From: a virus
IMG/VR virus record: IMGVR_UViG_3300042556_002710
Span: 1 to 34,131 of that record
Reading direction: 5' to 3' (one strand)
Length of the DNA stretch: 34,131 nucleotides
Part shown: positions 1 through 7,686 of the stretch, in pieces
How positions within the stretch are numbered: position 1 is the stretch's first letter
Layout: each line of letters starts with the position of its first letter
Program-made: the position numbers and the translations under genes
Notes under the pieces: generated by a model
Database searches by the model: none
Told to the model about the DNA's origin: nothing
Seen by the model: only the letters and a program-made list of their open reading frames with translations

Positions 1-57
1 CCTAGATTTGCTATGTCTTCTATAGATGAAAGAGATCTAGACAAGAAAAATAAGTAG
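1..57 (+). CDS. C-terminal tail of an upstream gene (partial)
   Basis: Frame 1 is open from the window edge to a TAG at 55-57. It gives only 18 residues, rich in charged amino acids (SSIDERDLDKKNK). The piece is too short to assign a family. A strong terminator follows at once, so this is probably the last gene of the preceding, likely structural, transcription unit. Reading it as coding rests on the open frame and the terminator position only. Confidence 0.45.
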   Translation, partial: PRFAMSSIDERDLDKKNK

Positions 58-69
58 TAGCTATAAAGC

Positions 70-109
70 GCAAACGGAGTAGAAATCTCTACTCCGTTTT
101 TGCTTTTTT
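70..109 (+). terminator. Rho-independent terminator
   Basis: An 11-bp perfect stem, AAACGGAGTAG (72-82) with CTACTCCGTTT (89-99), encloses a 6-base loop. It is followed by T-rich sequence, TTGC then six T (100-109). It separates the upstream unit from the oxygenase cluster. Confidence 0.88.
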
Positions 110-113
110 AATG

Positions 114-125
114 TAGAATTTAAGT
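114..125 (+). promoter_or_regulatory. Putative -10 element for leaderless start of the oxygenase cluster
   Basis: TAGAAT at 114-119 fits the actinobacterial -10 pattern TANNNT and ends six bases before the ATG at 126, which has no Shine-Dalgarno. This would place the transcript start at or next to the start codon. No clear -35 is seen. The terminator just upstream supports a new transcription unit starting here. Confidence 0.45.
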
Positions 126-932
126 ATGCCTACAGCAAAAGACTCAAGCCCAAACATAAAGTGGCCACTTCCCCCGGGGAGGCCGGCTTTTTCTGTAAAA
201 AATTTTTTTCCGGTTAAAATTTATGAGTCAATTAGAGAGACTATAAAAACTAATGCAATCTGGGGGCCGGAACATCGGAACAATCCAGCCTGCGAGCCAT
301 ACCACACGATGACTGGTAGATGGACCACTGAAGTATTTTTTTCAGGAGAGATAAAAAATTTTTTAGAAGATTCTGCAAGAAAAAAATGGAAGAACAATAA
401 AATTAAATTAAAAAGCATATGGTTAAGCAGGTACCAACAGTATCAAGGAGTAACACCTTATTTATGGGAGCATATGGACCAAGGTCCCGCTCAATATGAA
501 ATTGACGTTTGTATAGAATCAAACAAAATAAACAATTGGGGGCTAATAGTAGACGGTCAAAGATTTGACGAGGAAGAAAATAATGCAATATTTTTTATGG
601 GACAACAACAGGCCCACGGGCGGCCACCCTATCCAGTAGATGATGAAGAAGCATATGTAATATTGCTTTTTGCCATGTTTGTAGATCCAAGTCATTGGAT
701 GTACGAAATAGATGCATACGCCGAGGAAGACGCCCCAAAATGGGATAAAGCCATAAAAAAATACAAACTCGACGGGGATATTAGGTATTACGAGTATTCT
801 GGCCATGCCCCCAGGTATGACAACAAACCCGACGGAAATTATCTATGCTCCAGAGGAGAATGCGGCCCCTGCACGGTAGTGCCAGAGAATTTTATAGATG
901 AAATAGACGGGTACATCAGACTTGACGAATAA
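126..932 (+). CDS. Divergent 2OG-Fe(II) oxygenase-like protein (paralogue 1 of 2)
   Basis: This 268-residue protein is probably a cupin-fold 2-oxoglutarate/Fe(II) oxygenase. A candidate metal triad is H116-x-D118 (EHMD) and H164 (QQAHGR), with R166 as a possible 2OG-binding residue. The stretch around 138-190 (WGLIVDGQRF, FFMG, AHGRPPYP, DPSHW) aligns by eye with the product of 1935-2537 (WPLIIEGREF, FMGG, MHSRGDMPYP, PEDHW), so the two are paralogues. They flank a glycosyltransferase gene. The C-terminus carries C241, C246 and C249 (CSRGECGPC), absent from the paralogue. It lacks the YEGGE signature of the seven P4H-like neighbours. The start is an ATG without Shine-Dalgarno behind a TAGAAT element. 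The substrate is unknown; the fibre proteins downstream are candidates. Family assignment is good, specific function unknown. Confidence 0.62.
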   Translation: MPTAKDSSPNIKWPLPPGRPAFSVKNFFPVKIYESIRETIKTNAIWGPEHRNNPACEPYHTMTGRWTTEVFFSGEIKNFLEDSARKKWKNNKIKLKSIWLSRYQQYQGVTPYLWEHMDQGPAQYEIDVCIESNKINNWGLIVDGQRFDEEENNAIFFMGQQQAHGRPPYPVDDEEAYVILLFAMFVDPSHWMYEIDAYAEEDAPKWDKAIKKYKLDGDIRYYEYSGHAPRYDNKPDGNYLCSRGECGPCTVVPENFIDEIDGYIRLDE

Positions 933-1929
933 AAAAATTCTTGTGTCGATGATTGCGTATAGAGAAAAATATTTAGCGGAGTCAGTAAAAGATTGCTACA
1001 AAAAAGCTAAAAATCCAGAAAATTTATTATTTTCTATAGTTTCAGAGCAAAGCAAAAAGGAACTCCACGCAAATTTAGATTTTATTCCAGAAAACCAAAT
1101 AATTTATAGAACATACGAGCTTACAGAATACCGAGGCGTTCTATGGTCTAGAGCAAAAACTTTAGAAGTAAATTTTGACTATGACTACATTTTGTATACG
1201 TGCGGCCACAACAGATTTGTAGAAGATTGGGACGAGAAAGTTTTTATAGAATATGAAAAATCAACAAAAAAAGCAGAAAAATCTTTAATAACAATTGCAG
1301 CCCCAGAGTATCGAGTTGGCAAAAACGGAGAAGCAATTACAGATGAGGATTGGCTTAGGCAATCTAATGTTAGACGACCAAAACTACATAATGGCTATAT
1401 TCCAGGCCACGGTTGGGCCAATGTTATTTCATTCTCAGACGGAGAAACCGATCTTTCTGAAGAATGCTATTTGCAGTTTAGCTGGGTATTTGCACCTAAA
1501 AAATATGTAGAAGAAGTTCCTTTAGACCCAGATATGAACTATCACGGGGAGGAAATTTATACGACTGTCCAAACTTGGTGTAGGGGGTGGAGAATGTTTA
1601 CTACTCCTCAAATTCTTTATTATCATGATACCTATAAAGAGTATTATGGCGAAGAAGAGTCTAGGATGACCACCCACAGACCATGGAGTGACACAAACAA
1701 AGACGCATTTTGGAAGCAATCTGACGAATCTATGTTGAAGTTAAATAAGCTGCTATCCGGAAATTTAGAGGGTAAGTACGGAAACATCTCAAAATCTTCC
1801 GTTTTAGAGTATTGTAATTTTTCCGGCCTTGACCCAAAATGGTGCGAGTATGATGAAAATTTTAATAGGCTGACAGTAAAAAGACATGCCGAAGATTTTA
1901 GATATGCTAACCCCAAGACAGAAATTTAA
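922..1929 (+). CDS. GlcNAc-transferase-like glycosyltransferase (Skp1 Gnt1 / PF11397-like)
   Basis: This is a 335-residue GT-A glycosyltransferase. Strand 1 is KKILVSMIAYR (4-14). It is followed by RGVLWSRAKTL (71-81), ILYTCGHNRFVEDWD (90-104), VPLDP (199-203), GEE (209-211) and H235 in ILYYHDTY. From memory, this order matches the family of the Dictyostelium Skp1 hydroxyproline GlcNAc-transferase (AR, DSHxRF..WD, VPYDP, GEE, H). The usual DxH metal motif reads C94-G-H96, so the Asp is replaced. The start is a TTG overlapping the previous gene by 11 bases; the next Met would remove the first beta strand. Family precedent plus ten surrounding oxygenases suggests it glycosylates hydroxylated residues on a phage protein. 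A DNA or cell-wall acceptor cannot be excluded. No signal peptide or membrane segment, so cytoplasmic. Confidence 0.75.
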   Translation: MTNKKILVSMIAYREKYLAESVKDCYKKAKNPENLLFSIVSEQSKKELHANLDFIPENQIIYRTYELTEYRGVLWSRAKTLEVNFDYDYILYTCGHNRFVEDWDEKVFIEYEKSTKKAEKSLITIAAPEYRVGKNGEAITDEDWLRQSNVRRPKLHNGYIPGHGWANVISFSDGETDLSEECYLQFSWVFAPKKYVEEVPLDPDMNYHGEEIYTTVQTWCRGWRMFTTPQILYYHDTYKEYYGEEESRMTTHRPWSDTNKDAFWKQSDESMLKLNKLLSGNLEGKYGNISKSSVLEYCNFSGLDPKWCEYDENFNRLTVKRHAEDFRYANPKTEI

Positions 1930-1934
1930 ATTTT

Positions 1935-2537
1935 ATGCATTTTGAACCAGTATTAATAGAAAATATATTTTCTATGGAAGATAGAAATAAGTTAATTGAA
2001 GTTTTAAAAACTAGCACCCCAAATAAAAATTGGCTAGACCCAGACAAAAATAGGGAAGTTAAAAAATACACCGAGCTAGAGACCTATTTTAGTAAAAAAT
2101 TAGAGCCAATTGCAAGGCAAATATTTAAAGATTCTTCGCTAAAAACTAGTTATTCAGTTTATTTAAATTACAATAAGCCAACCTCTAGTTTGCCTCCACA
2201 CAAAGATAATAATGCTTGCACGTATACAATAGACTATTGCGTATCACAAAAGACTCCCTGGCCCCTAATAATCGAGGGTAGAGAATTCCAGATTCCCGAA
2301 AACGCTGGCCTTGCATTTATGGGGGGGCATGACATGCACAGTAGGGGCGATATGCCCTACCCAGAGACAAATATTGTAGAGACAATAATGTTTCATTTCT
2401 GCCCAGAAGATCACTGGTACTTTACAGAAGGTCCAGAGTACGGCTATTATTTGCTTGATAATAATTTACTAGAAAATTTTGAATCTTACTATTTAAGCCC
2501 CCAGAGGAAACCAAAAGGAGATAGACTGTACCTATGA
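1935..2537 (+). CDS. Divergent 2OG-Fe(II) oxygenase-like protein (paralogue 2 of 2)
   Basis: This 200-residue protein has a likely Fe(II) triad of H89-x-D91 (PPHKD) and H135 (DMHSRG), with R137 nearby as a possible 2OG anchor. Family-like elements follow the HxD: YTIDYCV, WPLIIEGREF, then FMGG before the distal His. It is shorter than its paralogue at 126-932, mainly lacking the N-terminal 20-30 residues and the Cys-bearing tail. It begins five bases after the glycosyltransferase stop with an ATG lacking a clear Shine-Dalgarno, so it may be translationally coupled. It ends four bases into the next gene. Substrate unknown. Confidence 0.62.
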   Translation: MHFEPVLIENIFSMEDRNKLIEVLKTSTPNKNWLDPDKNREVKKYTELETYFSKKLEPIARQIFKDSSLKTSYSVYLNYNKPTSSLPPHKDNNACTYTIDYCVSQKTPWPLIIEGREFQIPENAGLAFMGGHDMHSRGDMPYPETNIVETIMFHFCPEDHWYFTEGPEYGYYLLDNNLLENFESYYLSPQRKPKGDRLYL

Positions 2538-3265
2538 GCGATTGGTTTACAAAAGACAGGTCAGAGACAGCGTCTAATAGAATGCCAGACAGGCAGTTTG
2601 CCCATACTACTGTTTTAAACCCAGCGTTGGGAATAAATGTATATAGAAATGCATTCCCCGAAGGGCAATGTAAAAAATTTATAGACACATTAGAGTCAAG
2701 TTTAAACGGCCAAACCCAGTGGGGCTGGAATGGAGCACACGTCACCACCTCTGAAGAAGTAGATTTAGAGTCTAGAAATGCAAAAGATTTTAAATTTAAT
2801 TCAGTGGGTCTAGGACCACGCACAGAAGAAAATTCTGCTTTGTATGACATGCACTCAGAAATTTTCAACACTGTCAGAGCCTGCGTAGATGACTATGGCC
2901 GCTACTGGGGCGTTGGAATTATGTCATATGAAGCATTTAATTTTGTTAAGTATGAGGGGGCTGGAACCCACTTCAAAATTCATGCTGACCATGGACCAAC
3001 ATATGTTACGACTGTATCAATAGTTGTCTACTTAAATGATGACTACGAAGGCGGCGAAATTTGGTTCCCAAGATTTGATTTAATCCATAAACCAAAAGCT
3101 GGCGACATTGTCGTATTTCCATCCACCTACATTTATGAGCACGCATCTCAAGATATGATTTCTGGGACTAAGTACTCTGTCGTCATCATGAGTGACTATA
3201 ATGACAGAGATAACGTTAACCAGAGAGTCCCACAAACCATTCAACAATATCAACTTAAGTACTAA
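2534..3265 (+). CDS. Prolyl 4-hydroxylase-like 2OG-Fe(II) oxygenase (copy 1)
   Basis: This 243-residue protein has the full P4Hc pattern. Y140 and G144 lead to H150-A-D152 (iron), then YLNDDYEGGEIWFP (166-179), KPKAGDIVVFPS, distal H203 (YEHAS) and K213 (SGTKYSV), the expected 2OG carboxylate anchor. P4Hc enzymes hydroxylate peptidyl proline, or related side chains, using O2 and 2-oxoglutarate. The N-terminal 30 residues look disordered; VLNPALGINVYRNAFP starts the fold. It starts at an ATG (ATGAGC) overlapping the previous stop by four bases, behind AAAGGAG. The likely substrates by context are the collagen-like fibres downstream, but this is inferred. Motifs are intact, so it should be catalytically active. 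Confidence 0.9.
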   Translation: MSDWFTKDRSETASNRMPDRQFAHTTVLNPALGINVYRNAFPEGQCKKFIDTLESSLNGQTQWGWNGAHVTTSEEVDLESRNAKDFKFNSVGLGPRTEENSALYDMHSEIFNTVRACVDDYGRYWGVGIMSYEAFNFVKYEGAGTHFKIHADHGPTYVTTVSIVVYLNDDYEGGEIWFPRFDLIHKPKAGDIVVFPSTYIYEHASQDMISGTKYSVVIMSDYNDRDNVNQRVPQTIQQYQLKY

Positions 3266-3278
3266 ATTGGAGAATAAA

Positions 3279-4061
3279 TTGTCAGAACAACTAGCTCAAG
3301 TAGATAGCGAATCATCTGCAGAGACTTCCTTGTCGAGGGAAGAAAAAGGAAAAATTGAACAAGAGCAGATGCAAGATAGACTCAGAAAATGGTACACAAT
3401 TGATGAAGTAACTTGGAGCTCTGCCGAAGAAGTCGTGCCAGGCTCCGGAATCTGGGTATATCACGATGTAATAACTCCAGATATGAGCGTTATTGATCGT
3501 CTAGAAGAGGTATTGATCAGTGACGATAATAACTACGAATACCAAGAAGCAATGGTTGGGTACTCCATGAAAATTCCCGAGTATCGCGACTGCGTAGATT
3601 TTAAATATAAAGAGCATGATTTTGACAACGACCAGAGCGAGTGGGGAGATAAATTAAGAAAACTAGCTCAAGAAACAAAATACAAGCAGCTACAAGTTGT
3701 AAAAGACTACACCAGAAGGTATAACATTGGTGAGCTTAGATATTGGGAAGCTACCAACTACGTTAAATATGGCCCGGGCCAACACTTTCAAGAGCACCAC
3801 GACCACGGGTACTCTTATAACTGCGTAGTTTCTTTGGTGGCTTTTCCCAACGACAACTACGAGGGCGGAGAACTATACTTCCGGCTACAAAATGTTATGG
3901 CTAAACCAAAGGCCGGAGATGTTTTTATCTTCCCATCAAACTTTATGTATCCACACAGAGCCATGCCGGTAAAGTCTGGAACTAAATACTCAATGGTAAC
4001 AATGCTTGACTATTCAGACAAGTTTCATGATGGAGTATTTTTAGAAGAAACAGGATCATAG
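3279..4061 (+). CDS. Prolyl 4-hydroxylase-like 2OG-Fe(II) oxygenase (copy 2)
   Basis: This 260-residue protein has Y164, G167, H173-H-D175 (EHHDHG), FPNDNYEGGELYF (189-201), KPKAGDVFIFPS, H226 (MYPHR) and K236 (SGTKYSM), a complete P4Hc active site. It is closest by eye to copy 1 (DHG after the HxD, matching SGTKYS and PKAGD blocks), which suggests tandem duplication. The frame is open further upstream to 3192, but the TTG at 3279 is preferred: GGAG sits eight bases before it and it avoids a 74-base overlap. The first 35 residues are polar, low-complexity and probably disordered. The substrate is not shown by the sequence. Confidence 0.9.
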   Translation: MSEQLAQVDSESSAETSLSREEKGKIEQEQMQDRLRKWYTIDEVTWSSAEEVVPGSGIWVYHDVITPDMSVIDRLEEVLISDDNNYEYQEAMVGYSMKIPEYRDCVDFKYKEHDFDNDQSEWGDKLRKLAQETKYKQLQVVKDYTRRYNIGELRYWEATNYVKYGPGQHFQEHHDHGYSYNCVVSLVAFPNDNYEGGELYFRLQNVMAKPKAGDVFIFPSNFMYPHRAMPVKSGTKYSMVTMLDYSDKFHDGVFLEETGS

Positions 4062-4062
4062 A

Positions 4063-4785
4063 TTGTCAGTAATCTCTGTAACTAGAGCATACCCGGACGC
4101 AGCTAATATTGAACAGCTACAAGCTCGCCGTGAGTGGATGGACGACACCCCAGAAAAGCACGCCTACATGTGCTTTCCGCTCAATTTAACAAATAGATTG
4201 GGTTGGGGGGTATCTTTCCCCGAGGAGATTAGATTTGTTTGGGACGGCATAACAGACACAACGCCAGACCACATAACTATTTTATCTGGGGAAAAATATG
4301 TTTATACCGGTAGAGGTAATGCAACAATTAGTTTTAATACTGGATTAATTTTTAAAACCGACAAGCAAACAACAATGCTCACCATGCCAGTTCCAAACTT
4401 ATTTATTAGGGGTGCTCAGTGTTATACAACCTTGATAAGCACTTCTTTTTATTTTCACACTCTGCCAATAGCGTGGAGAATTACAGAGCCAAATATTGAA
4501 ATAGTGATTCCAGCAAATATGCCAATTGCAACTGTTTTGCCGCTGTCTCTAACTCAGCTAGAAAACAATTATGAACTACAAATTAGCCCAGATTACCCAA
4601 CTGAAGAGTACTGGCAAGAAGTGAGAAAATACGGAGATGCGGCAGAAATCAAAAATGGCGTTGCCGACTGGTCAAAAATGTACAGAGATGCCGTAGATTA
4701 TCGAGGAAATTCAGTGGGCGCTCACGAGACAAAATCAATAAAATTAAAAACTTCTGTTTGTCCAGTAACCGGGAGGAGCTTATAG
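4063..4785 (+). CDS. DUF6065-like protein of unknown function (paralogue 1)
   Basis: This 240-residue protein starts at TTG 4063, two bases after the previous stop, behind AGGA. Conserved-looking blocks are YMCFPLNLTNRLGWGVSFP (35-53), a Trp/Asp-rich turn, MPVPNLF, TLISTSFYFHTLPIAW and IVIPANMPIATVLPLSL. From memory this resembles the DUF6065 family; I could not check it. The beta-rich pattern suggests a jelly-roll or cupin-like fold, but no HxD...H iron triad is evident. The next gene shares the pattern (P-x-N, LPF/LPI, IPA..P.A.ILP), so they look like a diverged pair. Placement inside an oxygenase operon suggests an accessory or substrate-handling role, which is inference. Confidence 0.6.
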   Translation: MSVISVTRAYPDAANIEQLQARREWMDDTPEKHAYMCFPLNLTNRLGWGVSFPEEIRFVWDGITDTTPDHITILSGEKYVYTGRGNATISFNTGLIFKTDKQTTMLTMPVPNLFIRGAQCYTTLISTSFYFHTLPIAWRITEPNIEIVIPANMPIATVLPLSLTQLENNYELQISPDYPTEEYWQEVRKYGDAAEIKNGVADWSKMYRDAVDYRGNSVGAHETKSIKLKTSVCPVTGRSL

Positions 4786-4787
4786 CC

Positions 4788-5528
4788 GTGGAAACTAAAA
4801 AAATTAGATTTGTAAAAAATAGACCATGGTTATCAGAAGAGAGTAATTCTACACCGAAACCAGTTATGAAAACTCTTCCAGACTGGTACAGAAAAGCAGA
4901 TCGATTTGCTATAAACCCTATGACTCAAAAGCCCTGGGAGATGCCAGATGGTAGCGGAAAAATTCCAACCTGGAAAGCGTGTCCAGCGGTTTTTGATGTT
5001 ATGGGCAGCGGATATGTGTATAGAACCCCCTGCGACATAGAGTTTTATGAAGATTCAATGGGCCAGATAAATGCAAAAGTTTTAGACAATCAAAATAATG
5101 ATTTTCTTCAAGTAAGACCCCCAATGCCACAGTTTGTGGCTCCTCAGGGATATCATGAAAAACACTTTGCTTGGTGGGCCGATTGGGCAGTAGAGCTGCC
5201 AGATGGATACAGTGCTCTGTACACTCAGCCAATGAATAGGTTTGAACTCCCTTTTTTGACAACCAGCGGGATTATTGACAATGACAAAGTTAATCTTCCT
5301 GGCACAATGCCATTTTTTGTAGTTAAGGGTTTTACCGGAATATTGCCAGCCGGAACCCCCTACGCGCAAATTTTGCCATTTAAGCGGGACCACTGGGAGT
5401 CTGAAATTGATGTTTCTTTAGAGTATGAAGAGATGGCAGAAAAAAACCAAAAAAATAGCGATAAGTATCGAGTACCAGACGGCGGCGTCTACCAAAAAGA
5501 GGTCTGGGAAAGGAGAAAGTATGAATAG
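4788..5528 (+). CDS. DUF6065-like conserved phage protein (paralogue 2)
   Basis: This 246-residue protein starts at GTG 4788, three bases after the previous stop, behind the strong Shine-Dalgarno GGGAGGAG. The open frame extends 30 bases further upstream, but that would overlap the upstream gene and lose this site. Notable blocks are KTLPDWYRKADRF, IPTWKACPAVFDVMGSGYV, YTQPMNRFELPFLTT and ILPAGTPYAQILPFKRDHW. The last two correspond to the end of the upstream DUF6065-like protein. It looks like a soluble beta-rich enzyme or binding protein, with no signal peptide or transmembrane segment. I recall similar PDWYK/CPA proteins in cyanophages and pelagic phages, but have no function for them. Its exact role is unknown. 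Confidence 0.6.
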   Translation: METKKIRFVKNRPWLSEESNSTPKPVMKTLPDWYRKADRFAINPMTQKPWEMPDGSGKIPTWKACPAVFDVMGSGYVYRTPCDIEFYEDSMGQINAKVLDNQNNDFLQVRPPMPQFVAPQGYHEKHFAWWADWAVELPDGYSALYTQPMNRFELPFLTTSGIIDNDKVNLPGTMPFFVVKGFTGILPAGTPYAQILPFKRDHWESEIDVSLEYEEMAEKNQKNSDKYRVPDGGVYQKEVWERRKYE

Positions 5529-5542
5529 GGTAGGATATAACC

Positions 5543-6223
5543 ATGTCTGATGAATACACAAATAATAGGTCTGGAGAGTTTGAATCCACCACCCCGTCTG
5601 GCTTTTTCGGGGACTCTGCAGACAACATTGTCGCTATTGAAGACTTTATGACAGAAGAAGAGCTGACAATTCTAAATGAGTTTGCTAGAAAAAACACTAT
5701 TTGGGACGTAACAGAAACACACTACGACGATGACGGAGTTGTGATTTACGACTCTGGTTACTGGGACCACAGGGTTGCCACCGAACCAACTCTAAATATT
5801 GCTGACCCAGAAATACCTAAAGTTATTAAAAATATGCAAAATAGATTAAAAACTAGAGTTGACGAATTTTTTAGTGTTGATGCCCATCCAACAAGCCCAG
5901 CAATTGTTAGATGGCTACCGGGACAGCGCCAACAACCACACGCAGACAAAGAACTACACGAAGGCGAAAACCGCGGAAAGCCTAATGACTTTCCCTACTA
6001 CGATATCGCAGGACTTTTTTATATAAATGATGACTACGAGGGAGGGGAACTTTACTTCCCAAATCAGGGTCTTCAATTTAAACCAAAAGCTGGAGCTGCT
6101 TACTTTTTCCCAGGTGACATGAATTATATCCACGGCGTCACAGAAATCAAGTCAGGAATAAGATATGTTTGTCCATTTTTCTGGACAATTAAATCCCACA
6201 CTGGCCCTCGGAAACCAGAATAA
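5543..6223 (+). CDS. Prolyl 4-hydroxylase-like 2OG-Fe(II) oxygenase (copy 3)
   Basis: This 226-residue protein has IVRWLPGQRQQPHAD, with iron ligands H133 and D135, then FYINDDYEGGELYFP (159-173), FKPKAGAAYFFPG, distal H197 (YIHGV) and R207 (SGIRYV). Arg replaces the Lys of copies 1 and 2 as the 2OG anchor. The fold begins at IVAIEDFMTEEELTILNEF (29-47), the helical start typical of P4Hc proteins. The ATG at 5543 follows TAGGAT, whose AGGA can act as Shine-Dalgarno; the hexamer also fits a leaderless -10 six bases upstream. Fourteen bases separate it from the preceding stop. An intact active site makes an active enzyme likely; the substrate is inferred only from neighbours. Confidence 0.9.
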   Translation: MSDEYTNNRSGEFESTTPSGFFGDSADNIVAIEDFMTEEELTILNEFARKNTIWDVTETHYDDDGVVIYDSGYWDHRVATEPTLNIADPEIPKVIKNMQNRLKTRVDEFFSVDAHPTSPAIVRWLPGQRQQPHADKELHEGENRGKPNDFPYYDIAGLFYINDDYEGGELYFPNQGLQFKPKAGAAYFFPGDMNYIHGVTEIKSGIRYVCPFFWTIKSHTGPRKPE

Positions 6224-6266
6224 AATATAGTAAAATAAATTAAACGCGAAAAGGTTAGGACCTACA

Positions 6267-7046
6267 GTGCATTTAGCTCAAAAACTTCATGAAGAAGTAT
6301 ATTTATATGAAGATGTAATCGATGATCCAGCAAAGCTTGTGTCCCTCATCGAGGACCTAGACGGGGATGAAACCGTTCACTCTGTTATTCCCGAGTGGGG
6401 GTTTTGGTTCTCTAATAGCGCTGATGGTCACAGTTTTGGTAGCAAAAAAGATTTTAATCTAGATTCGCTTGATTCACTACAAAGTCCAAGAGAAGAAGAT
6501 GTTAAATATGTAGTTGGTCAAATCCGCGGGGCAATAAAAAATGTTTCTGAGGCCTACTACCGCGACCGAGGCCTTGAAGGTGAGCCAAACATTTCTCCGT
6601 TTGCTGGAGTAATGAAGTACCGACCAGGCTGCGAGATGGGAGCACATTTTGATGCTCAGGCTGGCGACCAAACTCTTAAGTACTCGATTGTTGTGTATCT
6701 GAATGATAACTATGAGGGCGGAGAAATTTCTTTTATTATTAGAAAAGCAGACCTAAGAAACCCAAAAAATTCTCATCTTCGTCCAGTAGCAGATCTAAAA
6801 GATCCACACAATGAGGGGCTAATTGATTTCTCCTTAAAACCAAAGCCAGGATCTGCTTTAATCTTTCCATCTACCCACCCGTATAATCACCAGGTGCACA
6901 AGATTTATTCTGGAGATAAGTATATGTTCCCCGGTTTTGTATTTATCGATGAGTTTGATATTTCAAATCCAGAACACCGCGAAAAGTACAACGCCGGCTC
7001 ATCAATAGCTCAAGAGACCACGAAGTACCTAGACGAAGAAGATTAA
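6267..7046 (+). CDS. Prolyl 4-hydroxylase-like 2OG-Fe(II) oxygenase (copy 4)
   Basis: This 259-residue protein has YRPGCEMGAHFD (iron ligands H127, D129), YLNDNYEGGEISF (144-156), KPKPGSALIFPS, distal H208 (PYNHQVH) and K218 (SGDKYM). Between YEGGE and the KPKPG block there is an insertion of roughly 30 residues (about 159-187), as in copy 6 and unlike copies 1, 2, 3, 5 and 7. That loop often borders the active site in this fold, so a different substrate is plausible. It starts at GTG 6267 behind GGTTAGGA. The 43-base AT-rich spacer before it carries TATAGT at 6226-6231 as a weak promoter candidate. Confidence 0.9.
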   Translation: MHLAQKLHEEVYLYEDVIDDPAKLVSLIEDLDGDETVHSVIPEWGFWFSNSADGHSFGSKKDFNLDSLDSLQSPREEDVKYVVGQIRGAIKNVSEAYYRDRGLEGEPNISPFAGVMKYRPGCEMGAHFDAQAGDQTLKYSIVVYLNDNYEGGEISFIIRKADLRNPKNSHLRPVADLKDPHNEGLIDFSLKPKPGSALIFPSTHPYNHQVHKIYSGDKYMFPGFVFIDEFDISNPEHREKYNAGSSIAQETTKYLDEED

Positions 7047-7047
7047 A

Positions 7048-7686
7048 ATGTCACTAGACTATGAAATTCTTCACGAAAATGTTTACTATTTCCCTAAGGC
7101 AATACCAGACATTCAAAATTTATTAATTGACATAGAAAATTTTCATAGTGTAGCCGTTTCTCCTTGGGGCACTTGGTATGCAAATGATACTCCCGATAGT
7201 TATGCTTACGGTGACGTAAAAACATTCATGGTGTCTCTATTAAAAGAAGAGTTAGACCCAGAAAAATACATAAAAGCAGAAAGCATAATTTTTTCTCTTC
7301 TTGGTGCAATTGAAAACACTTGTGCTGAATACCTAAAGAAGCACGGGGCATCTCAAGAAGAGTTAGATTTTTTAAAAAAGTGTTTGTATGAAGATCCGTA
7401 CAGATTTGGGATAAGAAAATATAATCCAGGAGAATCAATGGGGCCACACCAGGACATGGTAGACCCAAATAGAGACACAATTACTATTTCTGTGTATCTA
7501 AACGATGAATACGAAGGCGGAGAAATCGCTGTAGTCGAGGGGGACTTAAATATTGCGATTAAAGCAAAAGCTGGAAGTATTGTAATATTTCCGTCAAACT
7601 ATCGACACGAGTCAAGGTTATTAAAATCTGGTAGAAAAATGTTAATTACTCATGTGCATATGCCAATTGACAGGGTAATAAAGTGA
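7048..7686 (+). CDS. Prolyl 4-hydroxylase-like 2OG-Fe(II) oxygenase (copy 5)
   Basis: This 212-residue protein is the shortest of the canonical copies. It shows RKYNPGESMGPHQD (H134, D136), YLNDEYEGGEI (150-160), AKAGSIVIFPS, distal H187 (YRHES) and K197 (SGRKML). The N-terminal half (EILHENVYYFPKAIPD, then SPWGTWYAND) parallels copy 4 (HEEVYLYEDVIDD, then PEWGFWFSN), so copies 4 and 5 look like a duplicated pair. The ATG lies one base after the previous stop and has only a weak GAAGAAG upstream. It overlaps the next gene by four bases, so it is likely translationally coupled in one operon. Confidence 0.9.
   Translation: MSLDYEILHENVYYFPKAIPDIQNLLIDIENFHSVAVSPWGTWYANDTPDSYAYGDVKTFMVSLLKEELDPEKYIKAESIIFSLLGAIENTCAEYLKKHGASQEELDFLKKCLYEDPYRFGIRKYNPGESMGPHQDMVDPNRDTITISVYLNDEYEGGEIAVVEGDLNIAIKAKAGSIVIFPSNYRHESRLLKSGRKMLITHVHMPIDRVIK

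Noticed and set aside
3192-3278. Longer N-terminus for P4H-like copy 2
   Set aside because: It would overlap copy 1 by 74 bases; GGAG before TTG 3279 gives a better start.
5531-5542. TAGGAT before P4H-like copy 3 as a leaderless promoter
   Set aside because: AGGA at normal spacing serves as Shine-Dalgarno, so the case is ambiguous; the same applies at 23032-23043.
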